Below are positions 55,310 through 64,000 of a stretch of DNA of 64,000 nt, in pieces; the stretch's first letter is position 1, and every line of letters starts with the position of its first letter. The notes beneath the pieces were generated by a model. It worked only from the letters and a program-made list of their open reading frames with translations. It was not told where the DNA came from and ran no database searches. Origin of the DNA: an uncultured Alphaproteobacteria bacterium (GTDB lineage: Bacteria > Pseudomonadota > Alphaproteobacteria > Micavibrionales > UBA1664); assembly GCA_943789475.1 (NCBI GenBank), contig CALSUG010000005.1, positions 26,694 through 90,693 on the forward strand, written 5' to 3'. The position numbers and the translations under genes were made by a program.

Positions 55310-56299
55310 ATGGATGAATTTGGAGAAATTTTAACAAAAACTGTGAAAGCGGAACAGGTAGGGCAAAGGCTTGACCTGTTTTGCGTTGAGGGATTTTCTG
55401 ATTTTGATCTTTCGCGCGAACGTATAAAACAGCTTATATCAAATAACGGTATTGCTATTGCGGGTATGTCAAAGATAAAACCGTCGATGAAGGTTGAGGC
55501 AGGGTGGATCATTTCTTGTGAAATACCCGAAGCCGATGATGCTGACCCTGAACCAGAAAATATTCCATTAAATATTATATATGAAGATGACGATGTTATT
55601 GTCCTGAACAAGGCGGCGGGCATGGTTGTACACCCTGCACAAGGGAATTGGACGGGGACACTTGTCAATGCGTTGCTTTATCATTGCGCGGATACTTTGT
55701 CAGGTATTGGTGGTATAAAACGCCCCGGTATTGTGCATCGACTTGATAAAGATACAAGCGGTGTGATGTTGGTTGCAAAAAATGATCATGCGCATGCTCA
55801 TTTGTCGGCTCAATTGGCCGAACGCACTTTATCACGTATTTATATGGCGCTGGTATGGGATGTACCAATTCCACCTGTGGGAACGATTGATATCGCCATG
55901 GGGCGTGATTATAAAAATCGTTTAAAACAGGCAACAAAAAGAGGCGAAAGTGCAGGGCGTAATGCGGTTACGCATTATAAATTGATTGAGAGTTTTGATG
56001 ACGGGATGAGTTTGGTTGAATGTCGATTGGAAACAGGCCGCACACATCAAATACGTGTTCATATGCAGGCAAAGGGGCATTGTTTGATTGGGGATCCATT
56101 GTACGGCGCTCAAAAAACGTTGCAGATATCCCGCGCGGGGCGCTTGAGTGATGGTTTTGATAAACAAGCGATTATTAATTTCCCTCGCCAAGCTCTCCAT
56201 GCACATAAAATATCGTTTATTCATCCGAAAACAGAAGAAGAAATGTCATTTTCGGCTGATCTTCCCGATGATATACAAAGTTTAATAAACAAAAAGTAG
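55310..56299 (+). CDS. rluD: 23S rRNA pseudouridine synthase, RluD-like
   Basis: A protein of about 329 residues with an N-terminal S4 RNA-binding domain (QRLDLFCVEGFSDFDLSRER, IKQLI) and a RluA-family catalytic domain. VHRLDKDTSGVMLVAKN carries the catalytic Asp, followed by ETGRTHQIRVHMQAKGHCLI and PRQALHAHKISF. It should make pseudouridines in helix 69 of 23S rRNA (positions 1911/1915/1917 in E. coli). The start may be ATG 55310 or GTG 55292. It lies 56 bases after the DotA-like gene and may be independent of it. Confidence 0.9.
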   Translation: MDEFGEILTKTVKAEQVGQRLDLFCVEGFSDFDLSRERIKQLISNNGIAIAGMSKIKPSMKVEAGWIISCEIPEADDADPEPENIPLNIIYEDDDVIVLNKAAGMVVHPAQGNWTGTLVNALLYHCADTLSGIGGIKRPGIVHRLDKDTSGVMLVAKNDHAHAHLSAQLAERTLSRIYMALVWDVPIPPVGTIDIAMGRDYKNRLKQATKRGESAGRNAVTHYKLIESFDDGMSLVECRLETGRTHQIRVHMQAKGHCLIGDPLYGAQKTLQISRAGRLSDGFDKQAIINFPRQALHAHKISFIHPKTEEEMSFSADLPDDIQSLINKK

Positions 56300-56337
56300 C
56301 CTAGTGCAAGTTGGCACATAGTGATAAATTCTGATTC

Positions 56338-57658
56338 ATGAAGTTAACAATTTTTGGTTCTGGTTATGTTGGTTTGGTCACAGGCGCGTGTTTAGCAGAT
56401 GTTGGGCATGAGGTTTTGTGCGTTGATTTAGATCAATCAAAGGTCGATGGTTTAAAAAAGGGAATAGTGCCGATTCACGAACCAGGCCTTGATAAAAAAA
56501 TTATTTCTAATATTGAAGAAGGACGCATTGATTTCACAACGGATGCTGTTGCCGCAATCGCGCATGCTGATGTTATTTTTACTGCTGTGGGTACACCGCC
56601 AGATGATGATGGGTCGGCGGATTTGTCCGCAGTAAGGGCTGTTTCAAAAACGGTTGGTCAACATATGACGTGTCCTAAATTGGTTATTACGAAATCTACT
56701 GTTCCAGTGGGCAGTGCCGACATCGTACGTGAAACGGTTCAGGCGGAATTAGAAAAACGTGGTAAAAATATTGATTATTACGTTGCATCAAACCCTGAAT
56801 TTTTAAAAGAAGGTGCCGCAATTGCCGATTTTGAAAAACCAGATCGTATTGTGGTCGGATTTGATCACCCGCGCGCGGAAGAATTGCTAGAAGAAGTTTA
56901 CGCGCCATTTAATCGTCGTAATGATCGTCTTGTGAAGATGGATATTCGTTCCGCGGAATTAACCAAATATGCTGCAAATGCAATGTTGGCGACCAAGATT
57001 TCATTCATGAATGAAATGTCTAATATTGCGGAGCGTGTTGGTGCGGATATCGAAAATGTCCGTATTGGTATTGGTTCTGATGAACGTATTGGATATCAAT
57101 TTATTTATCCTGGCGTTGGATATGGTGGTTCTTGTTTCCCAAAGGATGTAAAGGCATTAGCGGCAACGGCGCGTGCAAATGATTTTCCAGCGCATATTAT
57201 CGAGGCGGTCGAGGCTGTGAATGAGGCGCAAAAGCATGTGTTGGTGAATAAAGTTCTCTCTCATTTTGATGGTGATGTGTCGGGCAAAACATTCGCGTTG
57301 TGGGGGTTGGCGTTTAAACCCCAATACGGATGATATGCGGGAGGCTCCATCACGTGTGATTATAGAGGCCTTGTGGGAAAAGGGAGCAAGCGTGAGGGCG
57401 TACGACCCTGAGGCAATGAAAGAATGCCATCGTATATATGGTGATCGTGATGATTTGATATTATGTGATCATCAAAATGATGCGTTGGATGGGGGGGATG
57501 CCTTGATCATCGTGACCGAGTGGAAAAATTTTCGTGCGGTGAACCTTTCAAATTTAAAGAAAATGATGAATAACCCAGTCATATTTGATGGGCGCAATAT
57601 TTATGATCCTAAGGATATGGTGGACGAGGGATTTGTTTATTATTCGATTGGTAGGTAA
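56338..57658 (+). CDS. ugd: UDP-glucose 6-dehydrogenase, frameshifted as written
   Basis: UDP-glucose dehydrogenase converts UDP-Glc to UDP-GlcA. The Rossmann start is [21 protein letters not shown], the catalytic Cys is in [18 protein letters not shown], and [12 protein letters not shown] plus [12 protein letters not shown] are present. The first frame stops after [13 protein letters not shown] at 57333. Conserved sequence resumes in the next frame with [22 protein letters not shown] to the stop at 57658. One extra C in CCCC (57319-57322) accounts for this; the corrected protein has 439 residues, normal for the family. It could feed the UDP-glucuronate epimerase-like enzyme at 34.9 kb. Confidence 0.93.
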
Positions 57659-57659
57659 A

Positions 57660-58121
57660 ATGTCCAAAATAGTAATAATATTTTTAGGTGTATTTTCTGT
57701 TTTAATCCACAATGCAAAAGCCAGAGAAAATATCACAGTTCCTTACATTGAAAAAAGTCAAAATCACCTAAAACAGTGTTTACGATCAGATGATAAATTA
57801 TTTTGCGTGAATTCTGTTTCCAATGATTGTCCATATGATCGTAAAGAACCATGTGCACATTTTTCGCGAAATGTTTGGGATGAATTTAATAATCAAGTGT
57901 TCGATTATCTTCAGGCTGTATCAAAGAATAAAAATAATATTTTGGAAATGAAATCTGCGTGGGTGGCTTATACAAAATCTTTATGCGCTTATGAGCAAGA
58001 TATATTGCCAAATGATTGGATACCAGCAAACAAAAGCTATGTTCAAGCATTATGCTATTCGCAGATGAGTGAAAAATGGGGTGAAACACTTGTGAATTAT
58101 ATGAAATCTTTTGAAAGATAA
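57660..58121 (+). CDS. Secreted Cys-containing protein of LprI/DUF1311 type
   Basis: A 153-residue protein with a signal peptide (IVIIFLGVFSVLIHNAKA) and a mature part containing six cysteines (QCLRS, FCVNS, DCPYD, CAHFS, CAYEQ, CYSQM), probably disulfide-bonded in the periplasm. The Trp/Tyr spacing (MKSAWVAYTKSLCAYEQ) resembles the lysozyme-inhibitor LprI/DUF1311 family, which shows W-xx-YRDxxC-like patterns. Family assignment is moderate. The ATG at 57660 follows the ugd stop by one base, so co-transcription is likely. Confidence 0.6.
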   Translation: MSKIVIIFLGVFSVLIHNAKARENITVPYIEKSQNHLKQCLRSDDKLFCVNSVSNDCPYDRKEPCAHFSRNVWDEFNNQVFDYLQAVSKNKNNILEMKSAWVAYTKSLCAYEQDILPNDWIPANKSYVQALCYSQMSEKWGETLVNYMKSFER

Positions 58122-58211
58122 GGTTATTCATAGGATAATTGGTTGTTAATTTGACTCTTTTGTTATTTTTATGACATATAGTTTCTGTAACTTTTATTAA
58201 GGAGAATGAAA

Positions 58212-58523
58212 ATGGATAGAAAATGGATGTTTACAATCGCGGCGGTTGCGCTTGCGACAGTTATCGGCGTTAGCATGATGAACGAACAGCAAAATGAACA
58301 AGAAGCAGGTAACATGCTTTCAAACCTAACAACAACCATGGAAGACAATATGTCTGACATGGCGAATGCTGTTGAAAACACAATGGATGATGCGATGGAA
58401 GCAACTGAAGAGCTAGCAGCAGAAGCAGAAGCGTTGGCTGATGAAGCGATGAATCAAACTGAGCCAGCGGCTGGTGAAGCAGAAGAAATGATGAACAAAA
58501 TAGAAGACAAAATATCTAACTAA
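58212..58523 (+). CDS. Small anchored acidic coiled-coil protein
   Basis: A 103-residue protein with an N-terminal hydrophobic segment (WMFTIAAVALATVIGVSMM), either a signal anchor or a cleavable signal. A strongly acidic, Glu/Ala/Met-rich helical tail follows (repeated EAxEELAAEAEALADEAMNQ pattern), likely coiled coil. ATG 58212 is preferred over 58206 because GGAG lies 7 bases before it. Such proteins are often structural in the periplasm; no family is identified. A terminator lies 25 bases downstream. Confidence 0.65.
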   Translation: MDRKWMFTIAAVALATVIGVSMMNEQQNEQEAGNMLSNLTTTMEDNMSDMANAVENTMDDAMEATEELAAEAEALADEAMNQTEPAAGEAEEMMNKIEDKISN

Positions 58524-58548
58524 TAATCATTCATAGTTGATAAATTTT

Positions 58549-58575
58549 AAAACCGCCTTTATGGGCGGTTTTTTT
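58549..58575 (+). terminator. Rho-independent terminator (possibly bidirectional)
   Basis: Stem AACCGCC (58551-58557) with GGCGGTT (58564-58570), flanked by A and T runs on both sides, lying between convergent genes ending at 58523 and 58577. Confidence 0.8.
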
Positions 58576-58576
58576 G

Positions 58577-58867
58577 TTACCAACTGAAGGAGGTGTTGAA
58601 TTTATCGACGTTTACAAATCCTAAGGGATGAGAATTTTTTGTATTAGATGCGTGGGCAAGTAGCTGATCATAAGTTGTTTCAAGTGTAACTGTTTCTGTT
58701 CCATCCATATTTGTGAGAGCAGAAAGAAGAGAGTCCCTTTGTAAGGCTATATGAACACGTCCATCATGTGATTTGAAAAAACCGCTCTTTGCTTCTTCTT
58801 CTCGGATCATTGTTGCTAGGAATGCTATTTTTGCGTTTCCTTTAGTTGCTTCAAACATAATGCTCAT
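58577..58867 (-). CDS. Hypothetical 96-residue protein
   Basis: A small soluble protein beginning MSIMFEATKGNAKIAFLATM, with KSGFFKSHDGRVHIALQRDS and ending NVDKFNTSFSW. AAGGAAC about 8 bases before ATG 58867 decides the start. Two upstream in-frame ATGs (58921 and 58897) would add a basic stretch without a ribosome binding site. No family is recognised. It is divergent from gyrA with 159 bases between the starts; part of that sequence is AT-rich and could hold promoters for both, but I see no clear pair of boxes. Confidence 0.55.
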   Translation of the reverse strand: MSIMFEATKGNAKIAFLATMIREEEAKSGFFKSHDGRVHIALQRDSLLSALTNMDGTETVTLETTYDQLLAHASNTKNSHPLGFVNVDKFNTSFSW

Positions 58868-59026
58868 TCTTCTGTTCCTTTTGTTTTTTGTTAACATAAT
58901 TACAAAGGAATTGTTTGTCAAGTTTTATTGCTCATACTGTGTATAAAAACCTTAAAAATCTTTGTGTTGTCTAGTGTTAACGGCTATATTAGGGCGTTAA
59001 AAATTAATGATTAGAGAAACTGATTT

Positions 59027-61666
59027 ATGAGCGAAGAAAATAACAACGCATTACCACCCGAGGGCGAGCAATTCCCGACAATCTATCTTGAGGATGAGAT
59101 GAAAAAATCGTATCTCGATTACGCGATGAGCGTGATTGTTGGCCGTGCATTGCCCGACGCACGTGATGGTTTAAAACCCGTTCACCGTCGTATTATGTAT
59201 GCGATGAAGGAAGGTGGATATGATTCCACCAAACCATACAAAAAATCGGCACGTGTGGTCGGTGACGTGATGGGTAAATATCACCCTCATGGTGACAGCG
59301 CGATTTATGATTCTATGGTTCGTATGGCGCAGGATTTCTCTATGTCCCTGCCATTGGTTGATGGACAAGGTAACTTTGGTTCTATGGATGGTGATCCGGC
59401 CGCGGCGATGCGTTATACAGAGGCTCGCCTTGATAAAGCTGGTGAAGCGTTACTTCAAGATATTGAAAAAGAAACGGTTGATTTTATCCCTAACTATGAT
59501 GAATCCATTATGGAACCATCGGTTATCCCATCACGGGTGCCAAACTTGCTTGTGAATGGTGCCGGTGGTATTGCCGTTGGTATGGCGACAAATATTCCAC
59601 CACATAATTTGAGTGAAGTTGTGGATGGTTGTATCGCGTACGTGAATAATGATGAAATTTCGATTGAGGAATTAAACGAAATTATTAAAGGGCCAGATTT
59701 CCCAACAGGTGGATATATCTTAGGTCAAACAGGATTAAAAAGTGCGTATCATACGGGTAATGGTTCCGTTAAAATGCGCGCAAAAACAACGTTTGAAGAG
59801 GTTAAGTCAGGCCGCCAAGCGATCATCGTGCATGAAATTCCATATCAGGTGAATAAATCACGTCTGATGGAACGTATCGGTGAATTGGTTCGTGATAAAC
59901 AGGTTGAGGGCATTGCCGATTTGCGTGATGAATCCGACCGCGATGGTGTTCGTGTTGTGATTGAATTGAAAAAGGACGCGCATAACGAAGTTGTGTTGAA
60001 CCAATTGTTCAAATTTACACCGCTTCAAACATCATTTGGATGTAACATGTTGGCGTTGGACCATGGTCGTCCACGTACATTTACCCTACGTGATTTTGTG
60101 AAGGCGTTTGTTGATTTCCGTGAAGAAGTCATAACACGCCGTACAATTTTTGAATTGAAAAAGGCACGGGAAAAGGCGCATGTCTTGGCCGGTCTTGGCA
60201 TTGCAGTTGCCAATATTGATGACATCATTGCGTTAATTCGTAATGCACCTACGCCAACGGATGCACGTGAACAATTGATGCAGAAACGTTGGGCGGCACA
60301 TGATGTCGCACCAATGATTGAATTGATTGATGACCCTGAATATTTCCTTGATGATGCAGGGACATATCAATTATCCGAAGTTCAAGCGCGCGCGATCTTG
60401 GATTTACGTTTGCACAAATTGACTGGTTTGGAACGTGGTAAAATCGGTGATGAATTAAAAGAAATCACAGATGCAATTGCATATTACCTATCCATTTTGG
60501 CCGACCGCACAGTTTTGTTATCGATTTTGGTTGAGGAATTAGAAGAAGTTAAGGAAAAATTCGGCTTCGAACGTCGTACCGAAATTATCGAAGCAGAATT
60601 CGAAAGTGATATTGAAAGCCTGATCCAACGTGAAGACATGGTGGTGACGATTACAAACCAAGGATACGTCAAACGTGTGCCGTTGGATACATATCGCGCA
60701 CAACGTCGCGGCGGTAAGGGGCGCAATGCGATGAATACAAAGGACGATGATTTCGTTGCTGACCTATTCGTGGCATCAACCCATACACCGATCCTGTTCT
60801 TTACATCACGCGGTATTGTTCACAAGATGAAGGTATGGCAATTGCCATTGGGTTCACCAACATCTAAAGGGAAGGCGATGGTTAACCTTCTCCCTCTTGA
60901 ACAAGGTGAAACGGTTCAGGTTTACCTACGCACACCTGAAAATGAAGAAATTTGGGAAAAAATGGATCTGATGTTTGCGACATCACACGGGTCCGTTCGT
61001 CGTAACAAAATGTCTGATTTCGCCAATATTCGTTCAAATGGTTTGATTGCGATGAAATTGGGCGAGGGTGAAAAGCTTGTCTCCGTTAAAATCTGTAAAG
61101 AAGGTGAAGACATCTTCTTGGCTTCTAAATCAGGTAAGGCGATGCGCTTTAATGTCGAAGACATCCGCGTATTCGCGGGACGTGCATCAACGGGTGTTCG
61201 TGGGATGAAATTGCCACATGGTGATGAAATCATGACCATGTCGGTGATTAAACGTGACGAAGAACAATTGCTGTTGACCGTTGCCGAGAACGGATACGGA
61301 AAACGCACGCCATCGACGGAATATCGTACAACGGGTCGTGGTGGTTCTGGTGTTAAAAACATGGATGTGACCGATAAAACGGGTCCTGTTGTGGCGTCAT
61401 TCCCCGTAACCGATGATCATCAGGTGATGTTGGTTACGGACGGCGGAACGACAATCCGTACCCCGATCCAAGATGTCCGCGTGGTTGGACGTTCAACCCA
61501 AGGCGTGAAATTATTTACCGTGGGTAAGGGCGAAAAGGTTGTATCCGTTGCATGGTTGATTGAAGATCACGATGACGACGAGTCGGATGAAAACGCAATT
61601 GAGGCCACGGGTGATGAAGTGGTTGAAAACGCAGCAGAAACCCCAACGGAAACATCAGAAGAATAA
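59027..61666 (+). CDS. gyrA: DNA gyrase subunit A
   Basis: An 879-residue type II topoisomerase subunit that cuts and rejoins DNA during negative supercoiling with Gyr[21 protein letters not shown] opens the breakage-reunion domain, and the active-site Tyr is in [10 protein letters not shown]. The quinolone-determining region reads [10 protein letters not shown], with the Ser and Asp of susceptible enzymes. The C-terminal beta-pinwheel includes the GyrA box RRGGKGR and repeated blades, and an acidic tail ends the protein. AGAGA upstream of the ATG is a modest ribosome binding site. It is closed by a strong terminator. Confidence 0.97.
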   Translation: MSEENNNALPPEGEQFPTIYLEDEMKKSYLDYAMSVIVGRALPDARDGLKPVHRRIMYAMKEGGYDSTKPYKKSARVVGDVMGKYHPHGDSAIYDSMVRMAQDFSMSLPLVDGQGNFGSMDGDPAAAMRYTEARLDKAGEALLQDIEKETVDFIPNYDESIMEPSVIPSRVPNLLVNGAGGIAVGMATNIPPHNLSEVVDGCIAYVNNDEISIEELNEIIKGPDFPTGGYILGQTGLKSAYHTGNGSVKMRAKTTFEEVKSGRQAIIVHEIPYQVNKSRLMERIGELVRDKQVEGIADLRDESDRDGVRVVIELKKDAHNEVVLNQLFKFTPLQTSFGCNMLALDHGRPRTFTLRDFVKAFVDFREEVITRRTIFELKKAREKAHVLAGLGIAVANIDDIIALIRNAPTPTDAREQLMQKRWAAHDVAPMIELIDDPEYFLDDAGTYQLSEVQARAILDLRLHKLTGLERGKIGDELKEITDAIAYYLSILADRTVLLSILVEELEEVKEKFGFERRTEIIEAEFESDIESLIQREDMVVTITNQGYVKRVPLDTYRAQRRGGKGRNAMNTKDDDFVADLFVASTHTPILFFTSRGIVHKMKVWQLPLGSPTSKGKAMVNLLPLEQGETVQVYLRTPENEEIWEKMDLMFATSHGSVRRNKMSDFANIRSNGLIAMKLGEGEKLVSVKICKEGEDIFLASKSGKAMRFNVEDIRVFAGRASTGVRGMKLPHGDEIMTMSVIKRDEEQLLLTVAENGYGKRTPSTEYRTTGRGGSGVKNMDVTDKTGPVVASFPVTDDHQVMLVTDGGTTIRTPIQDVRVVGRSTQGVKLFTVGKGEKVVSVAWLIEDHDDDESDENAIEATGDEVVENAAETPTETSEE

Positions 61667-61671
61667 GTAAT

Positions 61672-61697
61672 AAAAACCCCGCGAAAGCGGGGTTTTT
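61672..61697 (+). terminator. Rho-independent terminator after gyrA
   Basis: Stem CCCCGC (61677-61682), GAAA tetraloop, GCGGGG (61687-61692), flanked by AAAAA and TTTTT. Confidence 0.92.
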
Positions 61698-61789
61698 AGA
61701 AATGTGAGGATACCGTAGTGATTTAGATTGATTAATTTATCTTAAAAGTTGCATTGTTGTGCTTAAAGTAACTTAAATAGGGAAAAATT

Positions 61790-62831
61790 ATGGGGAAATC
61801 AAATAAGCATATTGCGAATAAAGAGCTTGAAGAAATTCGTACAACAGCTACGAATTGGAGGAGGGAGCTATCGCTAGCGCAAGATGATCGCAATATCTTT
61901 ATCAATGGTAATGAAAACAATCCATCGTTAGAAGATATTCAAAAAAATATGCGTGATATTTCTGAGTTTCAGGGGCATGAATATCAAGAAAATATTAAAA
62001 AAATTCATGATGAAGTGAATGATGACCTTTATCCTGATATAGAAGAAATTTATGAAAGATCAGTGAAGTCTAAACGAGAAATGTTTGGGCATTCAAAAAA
62101 AGAAACTGAAGTAGATGAAGAGGGAGCCGAAACAGTTAAGGTGATCAGAGTTCCGGGAATAGTTGATGATATAAAATCCTTAAAATCAGATGCCGAAAAA
62201 CAAATTCAAGAACAAAACAAAAAATATAATGAACTGTATAATGATCTAGAAAAATTAATGGGAGCATCGGCTGCTGCAGGTTTAGGCAAAAATTATAGAG
62301 AACAGGCGGATGATGGACATGGAAAAGCACTAGAAAAAGCTAAAAAATGGTTCTCTATCTATATTGGAGCAATAACGGTCATCATAATTTTGAATTTTGT
62401 TTTACCAGATCAGGTGTTGTCGAGGGTGGATTGGTGGCAGTCAACATTAAGATTGTTTACTCTAACAGCTCCCCTCATATGGCTTGCTTATACAGAGAAT
62501 AAGAATATTCATGTTCAACAACGTCTACAGGCAGAATACAAACACAAAGAAACTTTTTGTACAACATACACCGCAATTCAAGAAAGGGTTGAGGATATTG
62601 AAGATGAAGATCTGCATAAAAAATTCCTAGATAAAATGATCGAGGTTAATGCATATAATCCATGTGGCTCAATTGATACTCAAAAAGCAGAAATGCCAAT
62701 AGAAAAAAATTATTACATCGTTTATAAAAGCTTTCCCTAAAAACGATAGAAAAAAAGTTTTAGATCATGTCATGCCGCCTGCGAATGAAAACGAAAATAG
62801 TACTATTAGTGAAGAGAGAAAAGAATCTTAA
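61790..62831 (+). CDS. Coiled-coil protein with two membrane helices, probably frameshifted near its end
   Basis: I do not recognise this protein. Residues 1-190 are charged and helical (coiled-coil-like: LKSDAEKQIQEQNKKYNELY, NDLEKL). Two hydrophobic segments follow (SIYIGAITVIIILNFVL; LRLFTLTAPLIWLAY), then a cytoplasmic helical tail. As written it stops at 62740 (316 residues). If one A is removed from the run of seven at 62703-62709, the frame continues FIKAFPKNDRKKVLDHV and on to TAA 62829-62831, giving 346 residues and ending 2 bases before the lysE-type ATG, a spacing that favours the longer version. It may be an effector-like or defence-related membrane protein; this is speculative. 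Confidence 0.6.
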
Positions 62832-62833
62832 AT

Positions 62834-63457
62834 ATGGACTTTATATCGACATACATAATTATTTTAACGGCAACATTTATTGCGATGGTGTCGCCAGGGC
62901 CTGATTTCCTGATCACGATGCGTAATGCATTGGGCGTTGGGCGCATGTCAGGTATTGCAACGGCGATTGGTATAGGATGTGCGATATTTGTACATGTGGG
63001 ATATTCCGTTGTCGGGATTGCGGTTTTGATCTCTCAATCAATTTTATTGTTTAGCATTATTAAATATCTGGGAGCGGCTTATTTGATCTGGATGGGGATC
63101 GGTGCGCTACGCTCTCAAGGATGGGAAATGGCGGTTGAAAAGGCGAAAAACAAACATAAATCATTGAGGAAATCATTTGCCGAAGGGTTCGTGACCAATG
63201 TTTTAAACCCAAAGGCGACTTTGTTTTTCTTGGCCTTGTTTACGCAGGTGATCGCACCCGAAACACCAAAAACATGGATGGCGATTTATGGTACGTCCAT
63301 TGCGTTGGTCGTGGGGACGTGGTTTTCAATCGTTAGCGTGTTACTCACCCAACCAAAAATACGGGCTAAATTATCCGCCATGTCGGTGTGGATTGACCGT
63401 GTAACGGGCGGCATGTTTATCGCACTTGGCCTTAAAATCGCAACAGAAAAAATGTAA
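62834..63457 (+). CDS. LysE/RhtB-family amino acid exporter
   Basis: A 207-residue membrane protein with about six hydrophobic segments. The N terminus carries MVSPGPDFLITMRNALGVGRMSG, the signature of the LysE/RhtB family, and VTNVLNPKATLFFLALF follows in the middle. These proteins export amino acids such as homoserine, threonine or lysine; the substrate here is not known. It sits 2 bases after the corrected end of the coiled-coil membrane protein gene and may be co-transcribed with it. Its stop is 6 bases from the convergent helicase gene. Confidence 0.9.
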   Translation: MDFISTYIIILTATFIAMVSPGPDFLITMRNALGVGRMSGIATAIGIGCAIFVHVGYSVVGIAVLISQSILLFSIIKYLGAAYLIWMGIGALRSQGWEMAVEKAKNKHKSLRKSFAEGFVTNVLNPKATLFFLALFTQVIAPETPKTWMAIYGTSIALVVGTWFSIVSVLLTQPKIRAKLSAMSVWIDRVTGGMFIALGLKIATEKM

Positions 63458-63463
63458 CGCCCA

Positions 63464-64000
63464 TTAGCTCAAAAACGTTTTAATTTCTTTCAAGGCATCT
63501 TTTAATTTAAGGCGTTGAATTTCAACATCCTCAGGGAATGCATCAAGCAGGCGTGTTGGGGTTGAACCATCCAACATGACAAACACACCATGATCATTTT
63601 CGGATCGGATCAGCCGGCCATAGGCTTGTTTTAATTTTAGGCGCGTGAGGTTTTCGTCATAGGCACGACCGCCAAAAATATTGCGTCGTTCGCGGTGTAA
63701 GATGGTGGGGCGTGGCCATGGCACACGATCAAACACCATGCACCGTAATGATTTTCCCGACACATCAATGCCATCGCGCATGGCATCCGTTCCCAATAAA
63801 CAAGATTGTTCATCATCACGGAACATATCGGTCAATGTCCCAACATCAATATTATTTTCGTGTTGCGCGTATAGGGGGATTGATTGTCGTTCCAATGCAT
63901 CGGCGATTGATTTATATGTTTGGCGTAGACGTTGAATGGATGTGAATAGGCCAAGTCCGCCACCTTTTGATGCCTCGAATATCGTTTTCATCGCATTGGC
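63464..64000 (-). CDS. dinG: DinG-type ATP-dependent DNA helicase, C-terminal part (5' end outside window)
   Basis: The C-terminal helicase domain of a superfamily 2 (XPD/Rad3/DinG) helicase. LFTSIQRLRQTYKSIADAL is motif IV, LLGTDAMRDGIDVSGKSLRC motif V, and LKLKQAYGRLIRSENDHGV motif VI with its Gln and arginine fingers. RMVFDRVPWPRP-like VFDRVPWPRP is typical of DinG. The frame stays open past the Met at 63991 to the right edge (Ala-Asn-Ala), so the gene starts beyond 64,000. The Fe-S cluster and Walker motifs are outside the window. It converges on the LysE-type gene. Confidence 0.87.
   Translation of the reverse strand, partial: ANAMKTIFEASKGGGLGLFTSIQRLRQTYKSIADALERQSIPLYAQHENNIDVGTLTDMFRDDEQSCLLGTDAMRDGIDVSGKSLRCMVFDRVPWPRPTILHRERRNIFGGRAYDENLTRLKLKQAYGRLIRSENDHGVFVMLDGSTPTRLLDAFPEDVEIQRLKLKDALKEIKTFLS

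Noticed and set aside
58141..58200. A promoter for the small acidic protein (TTGACT ... TATAGT)
   Set aside because: The spacing between the two boxes is about 20 bases, too long for a standard promoter, so I did not list it.
59280..59320. Quinolone-resistance substitutions in gyrA
   Set aside because: The region reads [10 protein letters not shown], with the Ser and Asp of susceptible enzymes.

Overview
The window is a gene-dense, AT-leaning stretch of a bacterial chromosome. It most likely comes from an alphaproteobacterium. The evidence is the flbD-motA-fliN-fliH-fliG-fliF block, a PetR-like response regulator, the grxC/comF/BioC-like methyltransferase neighbourhood, pyruvate phosphate dikinase, and a DotA/TraY-type protein. 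A Micavibrio-like or Rhodospirillales-related lineage would fit, but that is inference and the genus cannot be read from the sequence. No rRNA, tRNA, CRISPR array or transposase was found.

Layout. 1-15.3 kb holds housekeeping genes: the 3' end of ppdK, a Nudix protein, a YgfZ-like protein, a YejA-like binding protein, a PfkB/adenosine kinase, a TetR-like regulator, pth, ychF, ilvE, a response regulator, rdgB, grxC, a UbiH-like monooxygenase, comF, a BioC/NDUFAF5-like methyltransferase and lipB. 15.3-35.9 kb is a large surface-glycan region. It starts with an ABC flippase-like exporter and two methyltransferases. A leftward five-gene operon follows: HisH-like, a HisF-WbuX fusion, a capsule-type glycosyltransferase and two oxidoreductases. 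A rightward pseudaminic-acid-type operon comes next (PseB, PseC, PseF, two GNAT-like proteins, PseI, a GT4). Then come a shortened mannose-1-phosphate guanylyltransferase, gmd, fcl, galE and a UDP-glucuronate-epimerase-like gene. 35.9-43 kb carries a DUF502 protein and the leftward flagellar genes (fliF, fliG, fliH, fliN, motA, flbD). Flagellin or the cell surface is the likely target of the nonulosonate sugar, possibly after amidination by the HisH/HisF-WbuX pair.

43.0-45.65 kb is a small accessory island. It has an unknown 127-residue protein, an HExxH putative metalloprotease, a stretch of dense RNA-like hairpins, a frameshifted 69-codon gene, an apparently leaderless Phd/YefM-like antitoxin with no visible toxin, and CGACTTAA repeats. 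45.6-64 kb returns to mixed housekeeping and surface genes: an M3 oligopeptidase, an XRE regulator with a methyltransferase, mnmC, a GT4, a 971-residue DotA/TraY-family membrane protein, rluD, ugd, gyrA, a coiled-coil membrane protein, a LysE exporter and the 3' end of a DinG-type helicase.

Two patterns run across the window. First, four genes (M3 peptidase, ugd, the 69-codon gene and the coiled-coil membrane protein) appear broken by a single extra base in a mononucleotide run. This points to indel errors in the assembly more than to four real mutations. Second, several operon-leading genes have a -10-like hexamer ending about 6-7 bases before the ATG and no Shine-Dalgarno sequence, which suggests leaderless mRNAs.
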